NCBI GenBank assembly: GCA_963763855.1
Contig: CAVXPU010000005.1
Span: 3,224,001-3,288,000, forward strand
Reading direction: 5' to 3'
DNA from: JAIBCC01 sp963763855
GTDB taxonomy: Bacteria > Acidobacteriota > Blastocatellia > Pyrinomonadales > Pyrinomonadaceae
Length of the DNA: 64,000 nt
Positions within the stretch are counted from its first letter, which is position 1. Each line of letters starts with the position of its first letter. Shown one piece after another: positions 1 through 7,974 of this stretch. The position numbers were made by a program, and so were the translations under genes. Under the pieces are notes generated by a model that worked only from the letters and a program-made list of their open reading frames with translations, ran no database searches and was not told where the DNA came from.

Positions 1-404
1 CATAAGTCAATGGTGGTCGCGTCCAACGCATAAACCGGATTTGGAATGTCCAAACCAAAGCCGTCATCCAGATAAAGTTGTCGGGCTTGAGCAAGTAAGA
101 CTTGAGCAAAATCGGCATAAATTCGCCAACTTCTGGTTTCATTGGCTTCGGAAAGAGTTGACCTTTTGACAGCAAACTTGATGCCTAGATGATACAGTTT
201 CGATTGATGAGCCGCGAGACAGTTGACAATATCACGCAGAGATTCCCGATTGGTCAGTTGTCCAAAACTCAGCGTCAGAAACTGATTGCGACAAGTAAAG
301 CCTTTGTTTTTGAAATTACCCTTGTAACGGGCAACACATTTATCAAATTCATATTTGGGTAAAAATTCAAAGATCTGAGAAAAAATATACTTTCCGTTAT
401 TCAT
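1..404 (-). CDS. IS4-family transposase, N-terminal part (3' end outside window)
   Basis: Begins at an ATG read from 404-402 and stays open to the window edge (about 134 codons). The protein starts MNNGKYIFSQIFEFLP and contains the segment NQFLTLSFGQLTNRESLRDI, typical of the N-terminal domain (DUF4372) of IS4-group DDE transposases found widely in Bacteroidetes and other phyla. Near the cut end it reads YALDATTIDL, which fits the first catalytic aspartate of the DDE triad. It would cut and rejoin the ends of its own element. The remaining two catalytic residues lie outside the window, so activity cannot be judged. Confidence 0.85.
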   Translation of the reverse strand, partial: MNNGKYIFSQIFEFLPKYEFDKCVARYKGNFKNKGFTCRNQFLTLSFGQLTNRESLRDIVNCLAAHQSKLYHLGIKFAVKRSTLSEANETRSWRIYADFAQVLLAQARQLYLDDGFGLDIPNPVYALDATTIDL

Positions 405-520
405 CTCAAGAGTTTAGAACTTGAATGAACACGATTTGAAATCGAAAAATCGAAATATGGCTGTAAATAATCAAATATCAATAGTTTACAGCTGTAAAAA
501 CTTTTTTAACCGGACACTGG
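1..520 (-). mobile_element. Partial IS4-type insertion sequence, cut by the window start
   Basis: The transposase gene on the minus strand runs off the left edge, so only one end of the element is present. The outer end is placed at about 500-525, near a TTAACCGGACACTGG stretch that follows a T-run, because non-coding A/T-rich sequence lies between it and the transposase start at 404. The exact terminal inverted repeat cannot be confirmed because the other end is missing. Confidence 0.6.
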
Positions 521-664
521 TGAGTTAAATTAAATGTCTCCTATTGTAAACATTCCGTTTCGCCAAATGGTTTCAGATTTCCAAAAGCAAAAAGCATTCC
601 CCAATTGCGTCTTGTTTCTGATGCTGATTTTGCATAGTGGAATTAATTTTCAGGAGTAAATTTT

Positions 665-1120
665 ATGCCGATTGTTATAGAAGGGAATCCCGCGTTTATC
701 GCATATAATGTTTTTCAACCTAAAGTACAAAGATGTCTTGATTTATTAAGTACGAAGGCAAGTAACTATTATTCTTGGCTTTTAAAATATAATCTAAAGG
801 TTCGTGCCGCGGAAAAAAGCGGTGCAAATTTTCAAAACGCGGCAATAGACATTGCCCTAAGCACTTTTAAAGCGTCCGACACTTGGCTGGCAAGTGTACT
901 AATTCACGAAGCCATTCATTTTTGGCAATATCGTGCCGGACATTACAAAGCTGGAACTGTCGCCGAACAAGAAGCCAACAGATACCAACTCGGTGTTTTA
1001 CAATTACTCGGAGCACCGCAAGCAGAAATTACCCATATGCTTAGCCAAAACGGCGGACACGCTGATTTAAACGGCGACGGTGTTTATGATTGGAAAGATT
1101 ATAAGTTGAGAAATTATTGA
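665..1120 (+). CDS. Putative small zinc-metalloprotease-like protein with HExxH motif
   Basis: A 151-residue protein with a ribosome-binding site (AGGAG at about 652) before ATG 665. I do not recognise the family. What can be seen: HEAIH at about residues 92-96 matches the zinc motif HExxH, and a glutamate in AEQEANRYQ about 20 residues later could be the third zinc ligand as in gluzincins. The C-terminus carries DLNGDGVYDWKDY, an EF-hand/dockerin-like calcium loop. There is no signal peptide. It stands alone between the IS end and accD (opposite strand). A toxin-type or phage-derived peptidase is possible but this is inference only. Confidence 0.6.
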   Translation: MPIVIEGNPAFIAYNVFQPKVQRCLDLLSTKASNYYSWLLKYNLKVRAAEKSGANFQNAAIDIALSTFKASDTWLASVLIHEAIHFWQYRAGHYKAGTVAEQEANRYQLGVLQLLGAPQAEITHMLSQNGGHADLNGDGVYDWKDYKLRNY

Positions 1121-1197
1121 TTAGTTGTTTTCGTCCGATGGCACCAATGCTTCGCAAAACACTTCGTCCATTTCCAATGGATTGAGTACAAGCGAAT

Positions 1198-2082
1198 TTA
1201 AGCGATAAACAAATTTGCGGTCGGTTTGAGTTCTTTGTTCATCATAAAATTGAGAATTCGCCCAATGTTTTGCTTCAATTCCCTTCGATCAACCACCATA
1301 TCGAGCATTCCGTGTTCGAGAAGAAATTCCGAGCGTTGAAAGCCTTTAGGAAGTTTCTGACGAATCGTCTGCTCGATTACTCTTGGACCCGCAAAACCAA
1401 TAAGTGCTTTTGGTTCACCAATATTCACATCACCAAGCATCGCAAAACTCGCGGTAACACCGCCGGTTGTGGGATCTGTCAAAACTGAAATATACGGCAA
1501 GCGTGCTTCACCAAGTTGGGAAAGTGCGGCGGAAATTTTCGCCATTTGCATCAGGCTTAACGTGCCTTCCTGCATTCTCGCCCCGCCCGAAGCCGCAAAA
1601 ACGATGACCGCTCCGCGTGCTTTCAAGGCTCTCTCAACCAATCTTGTAATCTTTTCGCCAACTGCCGATCCCATCGAACCGCCGATGAACGACATATCCA
1701 TCGCACCCGCGTAAACCAGATGTCCGCCGACCTTTCCCTTGCCTGAAATAATCGCTTCGGGAAGTCCTGATGATTTTTGTGCGGCAATAATGCGGTCTTT
1801 ATAAGGTTTTGAATCAACAAATTCAAGCGGATCCGCCGAAGTTACTTCGGCATCTAGTTCTTCATATTTACCATCGTCAAACAAAAGTTCAAGACGCTTG
1901 TAAGCCCCAATCCGAAAATGATAACTGCAATGAGTGCAAACCTGCTGCGATTCTTCCAAATCACGATTATAAAGTGCGGTTTCACACTCCGGACATTTCG
2001 TAAAAACGCCCTCCGTTTGCACTTTCCGTCGCTCGTCAGTTTGCTCTTCTAATTTAGGTTTATTGCGTCGAAACCAAGGCAT
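1198..2082 (-). CDS. accD: Acetyl-CoA carboxylase carboxyltransferase subunit beta
   Basis: AccD pairs with AccA to transfer the carboxyl group from carboxybiotin to acetyl-CoA, giving malonyl-CoA, the first step of fatty acid synthesis, in the cytoplasm. The 294-residue length is normal. The N-terminal four-cysteine zinc ribbon (KCPECETAL ... CTHCSYH, about residues 28-53) and the crotonase-like carboxyltransferase core with FAASGGARMQEG and LTDPTTGGVTASFAM are both present. It ends with a short non-conserved tail. accA is not in this window; the next gene on the same strand upstream is none, so it is likely first in its transcript or alone. Confidence 0.97.
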   Translation of the reverse strand: MPWFRRNKPKLEEQTDERRKVQTEGVFTKCPECETALYNRDLEESQQVCTHCSYHFRIGAYKRLELLFDDGKYEELDAEVTSADPLEFVDSKPYKDRIIAAQKSSGLPEAIISGKGKVGGHLVYAGAMDMSFIGGSMGSAVGEKITRLVERALKARGAVIVFAASGGARMQEGTLSLMQMAKISAALSQLGEARLPYISVLTDPTTGGVTASFAMLGDVNIGEPKALIGFAGPRVIEQTIRQKLPKGFQRSEFLLEHGMLDMVVDRRELKQNIGRILNFMMNKELKPTANLFIA

Positions 2083-2149
2083 AATATTGTTTGATTGTAG
2101 GGTTGCGATTTGCGATTTAGCAAGTCAGCAAAGTTGAATCACAAATTTT

Positions 2150-2911
2150 CTATCTCAATATTTTGAGCATTTCAGTGTGAATTAAACCATTGCTCGCACA
2201 AATCGGAGGTGCGTAAACGCTAAATGGTGAACCGTCGTAATAGGTTACGCTTCCGCCCGCCTCTTCGATCATTAAAACTCCGGCGGCAACGTCCCAAGCA
2301 TTTAAGCCTTCTTCCCAAAAGCCGTCGAATCTGCCGCAAGCCACGTACGCCATATCGATTGCTGCTGAGCCATCACGGCGAACTCCTCGCGATTGGAGCA
2401 AGAAATCAGTTAAGTGACGGGCGAAATTTTCCTTTTGTTTGAAGTCGTAGGGGAATCCTGTACAGATCAATGAATTGCCGATGTTATCAGTTTCCGAAAC
2501 ACGAATCGATTTGTTATTCAGCGTTGCACCTTGCCCTTTTTCGGCTGCAAAAAGCTCGTTTCGGGTTGGATCGTAGGTTACGCCAAGGACAATTTTTCCT
2601 TCGTGTTCGAGAGCGATTGTCACACAAAAGCACGGATAGCCATGGGCGAAATTGGTTGTTCCATCAAGCGGATCGATTATCCATTTCCACGTAGAATCGC
2701 CATAAACTACTGCGTTTCCAGATTCTTCTGCGAGAATCGAATGTTTCGGATAATATGATTTTATCCGTTCGATAATCATTTTTTCGGAAGCCAGATCAGC
2801 TTCGGTAACGAGATTGATATCACCTTTCATCGAGATATTAATTTTTCGTCCGAATTTTTCGAGTAAGATTTGTCCGGCATCGCGGGCAGTTTGAATTGCG
2901 AAATTAAGCAT
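2150..2911 (-). CDS. suhB: Inositol monophosphatase family protein (SuhB-like)
   Basis: A 253-residue Mg2+-dependent phosphatase of the inositol monophosphatase superfamily, acting on myo-inositol phosphates or related sugar phosphates. The metal-binding motifs are all visible: ILAEESGN (about residue 60-67), WIIDPLDGTTNFAHG (about 77-91) and the C-terminal NAWDVAAGVLMIEEAGG (about 204-220). In many bacteria SuhB also joins rRNA antitermination complexes, which cannot be judged here. It lies downstream of the esterase gene on the same strand with about 70 bases between, so a shared transcript is possible. Confidence 0.9.
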   Translation of the reverse strand: MLNFAIQTARDAGQILLEKFGRKINISMKGDINLVTEADLASEKMIIERIKSYYPKHSILAEESGNAVVYGDSTWKWIIDPLDGTTNFAHGYPCFCVTIALEHEGKIVLGVTYDPTRNELFAAEKGQGATLNNKSIRVSETDNIGNSLICTGFPYDFKQKENFARHLTDFLLQSRGVRRDGSAAIDMAYVACGRFDGFWEEGLNAWDVAAGVLMIEEAGGSVTYYDGSPFSVYAPPICASNGLIHTEMLKILR

Positions 2912-2983
2912 AAATTGAGTTTAACAAAAAATAAGACAACGCCGAAACGCTGTCTAATTAATGTTTGATCTTTGTAACGTTTG

Positions 2984-3874
2984 TTATTTTTCTTCAGCCG
3001 CCGGCAATATTCTAGCTGCAATTTCAAAAAATTCGATTGATTGGGAATCCCAAAATTTCCAATCGTGTTTGCCCGGTAATTGACGGAATTCGTAGGGAAT
3101 TTTCTTCTCAAATAAAAGATTTGCAAAGTCGCGATTCTGCAAAATTAAACCATCCTCCGTTCCGCAGTCAAGATAGATAAATGGCAAGGATTTCGCTTTT
3201 TCCGTTGAAATCTCGCGAACGATTTTGTAAATATCGTTATCCTTTCTGGTTTGGCTATCTTCAGCACCATAAACGCCCATGATTGAATCGGTTAGAACTT
3301 TCCAACCGTTTCCAAGAGTTTTATCCGTCCATTTTGGAGCGTCTAATGCACCGCTAAATGAGCCGACCAAAACGAATTTATCGGGGTATTTAATACCAAA
3401 TTTGAGCGAACCATATCCGCCCATTGAAAGTCCCGCGATTATTCGTCCTTCACGCTTGGCAATTGTGCGGAATTTGAAATCGATTTCGCGTATAAACTCT
3501 TGAATCAAATGGCTTTCGTATTTATCATTTGGAACTGAAATGCTGTCGGAATACCAACCGTCGTTGCCTTCGGGCATAACGATAATCACTTTATATTCGG
3601 AAGCATATTCGGCAATTTTTGTCTTGTCCGTCCAATTGTCAAAATGTCCGGTTAATCCGTGAAGCATATAGATTACGGGATAAAGTTTTTTCTCGTCTTT
3701 TTGTTTATATTTATGAGGTAAAATAACGCGGTATGGCATCTCGCGTGCCATCAATTTGCTGGCAAACTTAAAACTTTCTACCTTCCCGAGATGCTTTTTA
3801 TCTGCTGCAAAAGCAGCAAAAGAAAGCATCAAAATCAGAAATAACCAAATCTTCGCCTGCCAAATATTTCTCAT
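2984..3874 (-). CDS. Secreted alpha/beta-hydrolase esterase (esterase D / FrsA-like PF00756 type)
   Basis: The 296-residue protein begins with a signal peptide (IWLFLILMLSFAAFAAD) and continues as a putative esterase fold. The nucleophile elbow GLSMGGYGS at about residues 169-177, an acid in LDCGTEDGLI and a histidine in PGKHDWKFW make a complete Ser-Asp-His triad; LHGLTGHFDNW is the oxyanion-side loop. Homologues include carbohydrate esterases and tributyrin esterases; the natural substrate is unknown. Just 3 bases separate its start from the upstream zinc-ribbon gene stop (3878), so both are probably co-transcribed. Confidence 0.85.
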   Translation of the reverse strand: MRNIWQAKIWLFLILMLSFAAFAADKKHLGKVESFKFASKLMAREMPYRVILPHKYKQKDEKKLYPVIYMLHGLTGHFDNWTDKTKIAEYASEYKVIIVMPEGNDGWYSDSISVPNDKYESHLIQEFIREIDFKFRTIAKREGRIIAGLSMGGYGSLKFGIKYPDKFVLVGSFSGALDAPKWTDKTLGNGWKVLTDSIMGVYGAEDSQTRKDNDIYKIVREISTEKAKSLPFIYLDCGTEDGLILQNRDFANLLFEKKIPYEFRQLPGKHDWKFWDSQSIEFFEIAARILPAAEEK

Positions 3875-3877
3875 AAT

Positions 3878-4180
3878 TTATTTGAAAACCCTGTGAAACC
3901 AACTGCTCTTATTTTCATCGTGATCCATAATTTGAGTCAGTTCGCCTGCATCAAGCCAAACGCCGCCGCACTTTTCACAAATATCAATTTTGATGTTTTC
4001 AAAATCAACTTCTTTCAAATGTCCTTGGCAAGTATTTACCGGACATTTATCTTTGAGCTTCGACTTTTCCGCTTTTTCAGCTTCAAGCTTCGCTTTCATT
4101 TTTTCTAAAAGTTCCTGCTCTTGTTTATAAAAATATTCGTTTTCAAGTGCATGTCCGCGGTCTTCTAAATCTACTGACAT
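3878..4180 (-). CDS. zf-TFIIB-type zinc-ribbon protein
   Basis: About 100 residues. The start at 4180 is preferred over an upstream ATG (4243) because GAGGAGC lies 8-9 bases before it. The N-terminal half is a charged helix rich in Lys/Glu (EKMKAKLEAEKAEKS), likely coiled coil; the C-terminal half has CPVNTCQGHL and CEKCGGVWLDAGEL, the paired cysteine knuckles of the zf-TFIIB family (PF13453). These small bacterial proteins have no settled function. It is followed 3 bases later by the esterase gene. Confidence 0.8.
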   Translation of the reverse strand: MSVDLEDRGHALENEYFYKQEQELLEKMKAKLEAEKAEKSKLKDKCPVNTCQGHLKEVDFENIKIDICEKCGGVWLDAGELTQIMDHDENKSSWFHRVFK

Positions 4181-4274
4181 AAAAATATTGCTCCTCGTTC
4201 GTTTATTAAATTCTACTAGAAAAATAACAAACAAAGGCTTCACTACTCAAGTATGGAAAGTTTGATTTCTTTTA

Positions 4275-5207
4275 TTAATTGATTGTGCCGTGAATATCTT
4301 TTGAGGTTTCGGATTGCACTGTGCGAATTCTCTGCCGTGCCTTTTTAGCTCTTCGGATGGTGTTTCTGCGTTTCAGATTAATCTCAGCCCAGTCCGAAAC
4401 TTGTTTTATCGGATGCCATTCAAAACTCTCCAATGGCTGAACTTCGCTCGCTGCATTTCGCAATCGCATAGTAGCAATTGAAGTAAAAACTAAGACCATA
4501 TTAAACAAAAATCCAACAGCGATAACCAATCCGCCCGGTGCAAGCCCGACTTGGGCACGCTGAATAAATGCATCTAAAGTTGGTGCTGGAAATGGATGGA
4601 TGTAAACTTTTAGAGTCCACGAAAGTGCCAAAAGCGTGAAGATCCAAAGGTAATTACTGCGAAGTCTTCTGCCGATTGCTTCCCATTCGCTGATGGTAAA
4701 ATGCGGCGTAATCAAATCGGTTGAGAGGTGATCCGCCCATTCTTTATCCGGTGGAATCGTTTGATGCGAGAGCATTGGAGCAAAATATCCGGTTTCCATA
4801 ACACGAACGCGTGACGCCCAAACTTCATAATAGCGGTACCGGCGTGCCTCCATAAAAAGAAAAATCGCGACCAAAATTGAATTAATTGGAATCGCGAAAT
4901 GCGGATTATCCGGTGAGCTGAAAACGAATGAAAGAGTAGCACCAGCGGTAATTACAGCCCAATTCGTAGTTGCATCAAGCCGCCCACGCCAAACATTTGA
5001 ACGCTGAACTTCGCCACGGTAAAAATGCACCATCGCGGTGTTAAATTCAGACGTTGAAAGCTTTTGGGGAATCGCAGTTGGATTAGTTTCCTGCTTTTTG
5101 CTGCGGACATTCACCGCATCTTTGAGCGAAAGAAATGACGTATCAACGTGGCTGATGTGAATGTCTTCTTCGGCTGTTTCTTCCTTGAGCCGAAATTCTT
5201 TTTTCAT
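4275..5207 (-). CDS. DUF2270 integral membrane protein
   Basis: A 310-residue protein with a soluble N-terminus and C-terminus and about four hydrophobic helices (around residues 85-125 and 185-250). The block MVHFYRGEVQRSNVWRGRLD followed by TTNWAVITAGATLSFVFS and EARRYRYYEVW is characteristic of the DUF2270 family, predicted membrane proteins of unknown function. The C-terminus is strongly basic (RRNTIRRAKKARQRIRT). It is divergently oriented to tadA, with 129 bases between the starts that must hold both promoters. Confidence 0.8.
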   Translation of the reverse strand: MKKEFRLKEETAEEDIHISHVDTSFLSLKDAVNVRSKKQETNPTAIPQKLSTSEFNTAMVHFYRGEVQRSNVWRGRLDATTNWAVITAGATLSFVFSSPDNPHFAIPINSILVAIFLFMEARRYRYYEVWASRVRVMETGYFAPMLSHQTIPPDKEWADHLSTDLITPHFTISEWEAIGRRLRSNYLWIFTLLALSWTLKVYIHPFPAPTLDAFIQRAQVGLAPGGLVIAVGFLFNMVLVFTSIATMRLRNAASEVQPLESFEWHPIKQVSDWAEINLKRRNTIRRAKKARQRIRTVQSETSKDIHGTIN

Positions 5208-5336
5208 ATTTTTTAGCTGAAAAACGGGGCGAGTATTTAACTCTTTTCAAGTTTATCACTTTGGCGTTTTGATGCAAGAATTTTTTTGCTTCTCTTGACT
5301 ATCAACCGTTGAATTCCTATATTCTTGTTTAATTTG

Positions 5337-5816
5337 ATGAGTGAAATTGATGAATATTGGATGAACGAGGCGATCAAAGCTGCGTTGGAAGCTGAAAAAC
5401 TGGACGAAGTTCCGATCGGGGCTTGCGTGGTCGATGCGGACAATAATCTTTTGGCGATTGGTGGTAATAGAACGCGAACCGATTGCGATCCAACTGCTCA
5501 TGCCGAAATCCTCGTAATACGCGAGGCAGCACGAAAAATTGGCAATTATCGTTTGACGGAAACTACGATTTATACGACCATAGAACCTTGCCCTATGTGT
5601 GCGGGTGCACTCATACAAGCACGCGTAAAGCGTTTGGTTTTCGGCTCGCCGGATGAAAGATTTGGAGCAGTTGAAAGCGTTTTCAGACTTTGCGACAGCA
5701 GTTCTTTGAATCATCAAATGGAAATAACCAAAGGCGTTTTGGCAGATGAATGCAAGCAGTTAATGCAGGAGTTCTTTAAGCGAAAACGTAATCAATTACG
5801 AATTACGAATTCGTGA
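5337..5816 (+). CDS. tadA: tRNA-specific adenosine deaminase
   Basis: TadA converts adenosine 34 of tRNA-Arg(ACG) to inosine, an essential wobble modification. The ATG at 5337 is chosen; a TTG four codons upstream is also in frame. The zinc deaminase motifs HAEILVIREAARK (H, E; about residues 54-66) and PCPMCAGAL (about 84-92) are intact, and the 159-residue length is usual. The last codons (NQLRITNS) are encoded by an ATTACGA-type short repeat that runs through the stop codon, so the C-terminal tail is probably repeat-derived rather than functional. Confidence 0.93.
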   Translation: MSEIDEYWMNEAIKAALEAEKLDEVPIGACVVDADNNLLAIGGNRTRTDCDPTAHAEILVIREAARKIGNYRLTETTIYTTIEPCPMCAGALIQARVKRLVFGSPDERFGAVESVFRLCDSSSLNHQMEITKGVLADECKQLMQEFFKRKRNQLRITNS

Positions 5817-5820
5817 TTTT
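5791..5820. repeat. ATTACGA-type short tandem repeat at the end of tadA
   Basis: Overlapping copies of the unit ATTACGA (CAATTACGAATTACGAATT) cover the last codons of tadA and its stop. The same unit recurs at 26074-26145 before era. This resembles the heptanucleotide STRR repeats described in heterocystous cyanobacteria. Confidence 0.7.
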
Positions 5821-5826
5821 GAAAAT

Positions 5827-5916
5827 GGAGAGGTGCGAGAGTGGTTGAATCGGGCAGTCTCGAAAATTGTTGAGCCTTTACGGGTTCCGTGGGTTCGAAT
5901 CCCACCCTCTCCGCCA
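5827..5916 (+). tRNA. tRNA-Ser (anticodon CGA)
   Basis: The acceptor stem GGAGAGG (5827-5833) pairs with CCTCTCC (5906-5912), followed by discriminator G and an encoded CCA (5914-5916). The T arm GTGGGTTCGAATCCCAC is perfect. The anticodon loop CTCGAAA gives CGA, reading UCG. The long variable arm between the anticodon stem and the T arm is as expected for a class II serine tRNA. It sits 10 bases after tadA. Confidence 0.95.
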
Positions 5917-5955
5917 CAAAACACAATAGCCCCTAATATTTTGAAGGAGATAAAT

Positions 5956-6681
5956 ATGAGTCTGACAAAAAAAATTACAGCAGAGTTTATCGGAACAATG
6001 TGGTTAGTATTAGGCGGTTGTGGTAGTGCTGTATTTGCTGCCAAATTTGGCGATACGCAGCTTGGTATCGGATTTGCAGGCGTTTCGCTGGCTTTTGGTT
6101 TAACAGTATTAACAGGTGCTTACGCACTTGGACATATTTCAGGTGGTCATTTTAACCCTGCTGTTTCCTTCGGTTTGTGGGCAGCCAAAAGATTTCCGGG
6201 TTCAGAACTACTCCCATACGTGATCGCACAAGTTTTAGGAGCGATTTCAGGTGCAGCCACCATTTATGTAATTGCTAGCGGGAGTTCAACATTTTCGGTT
6301 AACGCAACTAAGGCTGGAATCTTCGCGACCAATGGTTTCGGAGCGTTATCGCCTGGCGGATACTCTGATTTAGCCTGTTTTGTTGCAGAAGTAGTATTGA
6401 CGTTTTTCTTTTTGGTGATAATTCTGGGTGCAACACATAAAAAAGCACCGCAAGGATTTGCACCTGTAGCAATCGGTTTGGGATTAACTCTAATCCATTT
6501 GATTTCGATTCCGATCACGAACACTTCAGTCAATCCTGCCCGAAGCACAGGCGTTGCTGTATTTGCAGGAAGTCCGCAAATTATGCAATTATGGTTGTTT
6601 TGGTTAGCTCCAGTCATCGGAGCACTCCTTGCGGGGTTGTTTTATAGTTGGCTAAGTCCGGATACAGAAGAAAATGCTTAG
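5956..6681 (+). CDS. aqpZ: Aquaporin Z-type water channel
   Basis: A 241-residue six-helix MIP-family channel for rapid water flux across the inner membrane. The ATG at 5956 follows AAGGAG; reading further upstream would run into the tRNA gene. Both NPA half-helix motifs are present: SGGHFNPAVSFG (about residues 61-72) and TNTSVNPARSTG (about 192-203). The selectivity-filter His (LIHLISIP), Thr and Arg match AqpZ rather than a glycerol facilitator. It is enclosed by two tRNA-Ser genes on the same strand. Confidence 0.95.
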   Translation: MSLTKKITAEFIGTMWLVLGGCGSAVFAAKFGDTQLGIGFAGVSLAFGLTVLTGAYALGHISGGHFNPAVSFGLWAAKRFPGSELLPYVIAQVLGAISGAATIYVIASGSSTFSVNATKAGIFATNGFGALSPGGYSDLACFVAEVVLTFFFLVIILGATHKKAPQGFAPVAIGLGLTLIHLISIPITNTSVNPARSTGVAVFAGSPQIMQLWLFWLAPVIGALLAGLFYSWLSPDTEENA

Positions 6682-6716
6682 GACTTAAATAGATTGACAA
6701 TTTAGATTTTGGAAAC

Positions 6717-6807
6717 GGAAGGGTGCAAGAGCGGTTGAATTGGCTACATTGGAAATGTAGTGAACCTCAAAAGGGTTCCGTGGGTTCGAATCCCACCCTT
6801 TCCGCCA
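6717..6807 (+). tRNA. tRNA-Ser (anticodon GGA)
   Basis: The acceptor stem GGAAGGG (6717-6723) pairs with CCTTTCC (6797-6803, one G-U), then discriminator G and encoded CCA (6805-6807). The anticodon stem-loop CTACA-TTGGAAA-TGTAG gives GGA, reading UCC/UCU. A long variable arm (GTGAACCTCAAAAGGGTTCC) marks a class II tRNA, and the T arm is identical to that of the first tRNA-Ser. Confidence 0.95.
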
Positions 6808-6902
6808 TTTGATTTTGGATTAGTGATTTTGGATTTCGGATTGTGTTTGATTTGTAAAGATTCTTACAAATCTGCAATCTGCATTCCTAAATCCGCAATC
6901 CC
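6808..6902. repeat. Degenerate short-period repeats between tRNA-Ser and SRP RNA
   Basis: The spacer consists of wandering copies of units such as GATTTTGGATT and AATCTGCAATC/AATCCGCAATC. No gene is visible. The AATCCGC unit recurs at 58926-58960. These belong to the same class of short-period degenerate repeats seen elsewhere in the window. Confidence 0.6.
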
Positions 6903-7015
6903 AATATGGCTTCAGGCTCCGCACAAGGTTTGTGTTGTGAAATCCGCTAGATCTTGACGGAAGCAACGGTAGCAATTACAACCTGTGTTGCGGTTACGTC
7001 TGGAGCCTCCATATT
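6903..7015 (+). ncRNA. ffs: Signal recognition particle RNA, small bacterial type
   Basis: A rod-shaped RNA whose ends pair: AATATGG (6903-6909) with CCATATT (7009-7015) and GGCTCC (6915-6920) with GGAGCC (7002-7007). The tip contains ATCTTGACGGAAGCAACGGTAG: loop TGAC (6955-6958) fits the URRC alternative to the usual GGAA tetraloop, and GGAAGCAACGG is the conserved strand of the asymmetric loop bound by Ffh. The length of about 113 nt is typical of 4.5S-type RNA. It is followed immediately by a Rho-independent terminator. It binds Ffh to target nascent membrane and secreted proteins. Confidence 0.85.
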
Positions 7016-7021
7016 AACAAA

Positions 7022-7059
7022 AAAGAGCGTGTTCGATATTTTGAACATGCTCTTTTTTT
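7022..7059. terminator. Bidirectional Rho-independent terminator
   Basis: GAGCGTGTTC (7025-7034) pairs with GAACATGCTC (7043-7052, one G-U) and is followed by seven T; on the other strand it is preceded by A-runs that give a U-tract as well. It can end both the SRP RNA transcript and the minus-strand transcript of the glycerophosphodiesterase gene, which stops at 7078. Confidence 0.9.
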
Positions 7060-7077
7060 GTTTTTTTGGACTAGCTT

Positions 7078-7965
7078 TTACTTTTTGAAAACTTTGACCG
7101 CTCTATCCGGATAATCGGTGATTATTCCATCAAGTTTGAAAGTTTTCATTCTTTCTAGATCCGCGACTTCATTGACAGTCCAAGGAACGATCTTCATATT
7201 GTTCTTACGACAATAATCAACCGTTATCTCATCAACTAATGAAAAATGCGGGCTATATGTCGTTGGCTTAAACCCAAGTTTTTCGATGTTTTTTTCGATC
7301 CCATCTTTATTCATTACTAAAAACGAAAGAGGCAATTTATTTGGCAATTTCTCCAGTTCTTGTAAAATTCGCACATCAAAGGATTGAACAATTACATTTT
7401 TCTCCATTTTATACTTAAAGATTTCATCGTAGATCATTTTTGCAAAAATACTTGGAGTCGGCGTAAAAATATTATCCCATTGCGGATTTGATTTAATTTC
7501 GACATTAAATCTTGCCGCCTTAAGTTTATTTTTCTTGACATATGCATTAACCTCTTTGAAAACATCACTTAACAAAGGCTTGTAAACCTTCATTTTGATT
7601 TGCTGAGGAAAACCTTTATTGCCAATATTTCCTACGTCGTATTTTCTAATTTCAGAATAATTCATCTTAAAGATATTAAATTCTTTTTCTTCAATTTCTG
7701 AAATTGCCGAACCATCTAGTTTTGTTGAAATAACATGCGAAAACCAAGGTTCGTGCGAAACCACAATTTTGCCGTCTTTGCTGATGACCACATCAAGTTC
7801 CAGAGTGTCAGAGCCTTGTTCTAAAGCCTTGATAAATGACGGAATTGTATTTTCCGGAATATAACCCCTCGCCCCACGATGCCCTTCAATATCAAAATTC
7901 GACATTTCCTGCCCGTAGATACTAAGGCAAGAGAAAAGCAATAAGTAACATAGTATTTTTTTCAT
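7078..7965 (-). CDS. Glycerophosphodiester phosphodiesterase
   Basis: A 295-residue exported enzyme that hydrolyses glycerophosphodiesters to glycerol 3-phosphate and an alcohol. The signal peptide KKILCYLLLFSCLSIYGQ is followed by the GDPD barrel: EGHRGARGYIPENT (catalytic His and metal Glu, about residues 27-40), LELDVVISKDG and VSHEP (second His). The C-terminal MKIVPWTVNE and DGIITDYPD complete the family signature. Only 9 bases separate it from the TonB receptor upstream on the same strand, suggesting co-transcription and a link between phospholipid scavenging and outer-membrane uptake. Confidence 0.92.
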   Translation of the reverse strand: MKKILCYLLLFSCLSIYGQEMSNFDIEGHRGARGYIPENTIPSFIKALEQGSDTLELDVVISKDGKIVVSHEPWFSHVISTKLDGSAISEIEEKEFNIFKMNYSEIRKYDVGNIGNKGFPQQIKMKVYKPLLSDVFKEVNAYVKKNKLKAARFNVEIKSNPQWDNIFTPTPSIFAKMIYDEIFKYKMEKNVIVQSFDVRILQELEKLPNKLPLSFLVMNKDGIEKNIEKLGFKPTTYSPHFSLVDEITVDYCRKNNMKIVPWTVNEVADLERMKTFKLDGIITDYPDRAVKVFKK

Positions 7966-7974
7966 GGTTACTCC

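Noticed and set aside
2470..2694. Plus-strand open frames over suhB, accD, kinases and eno
   Set aside because: They lie opposite strong conserved genes, lack ribosome-binding sites and have no recognisable domains; shadows of the real genes.
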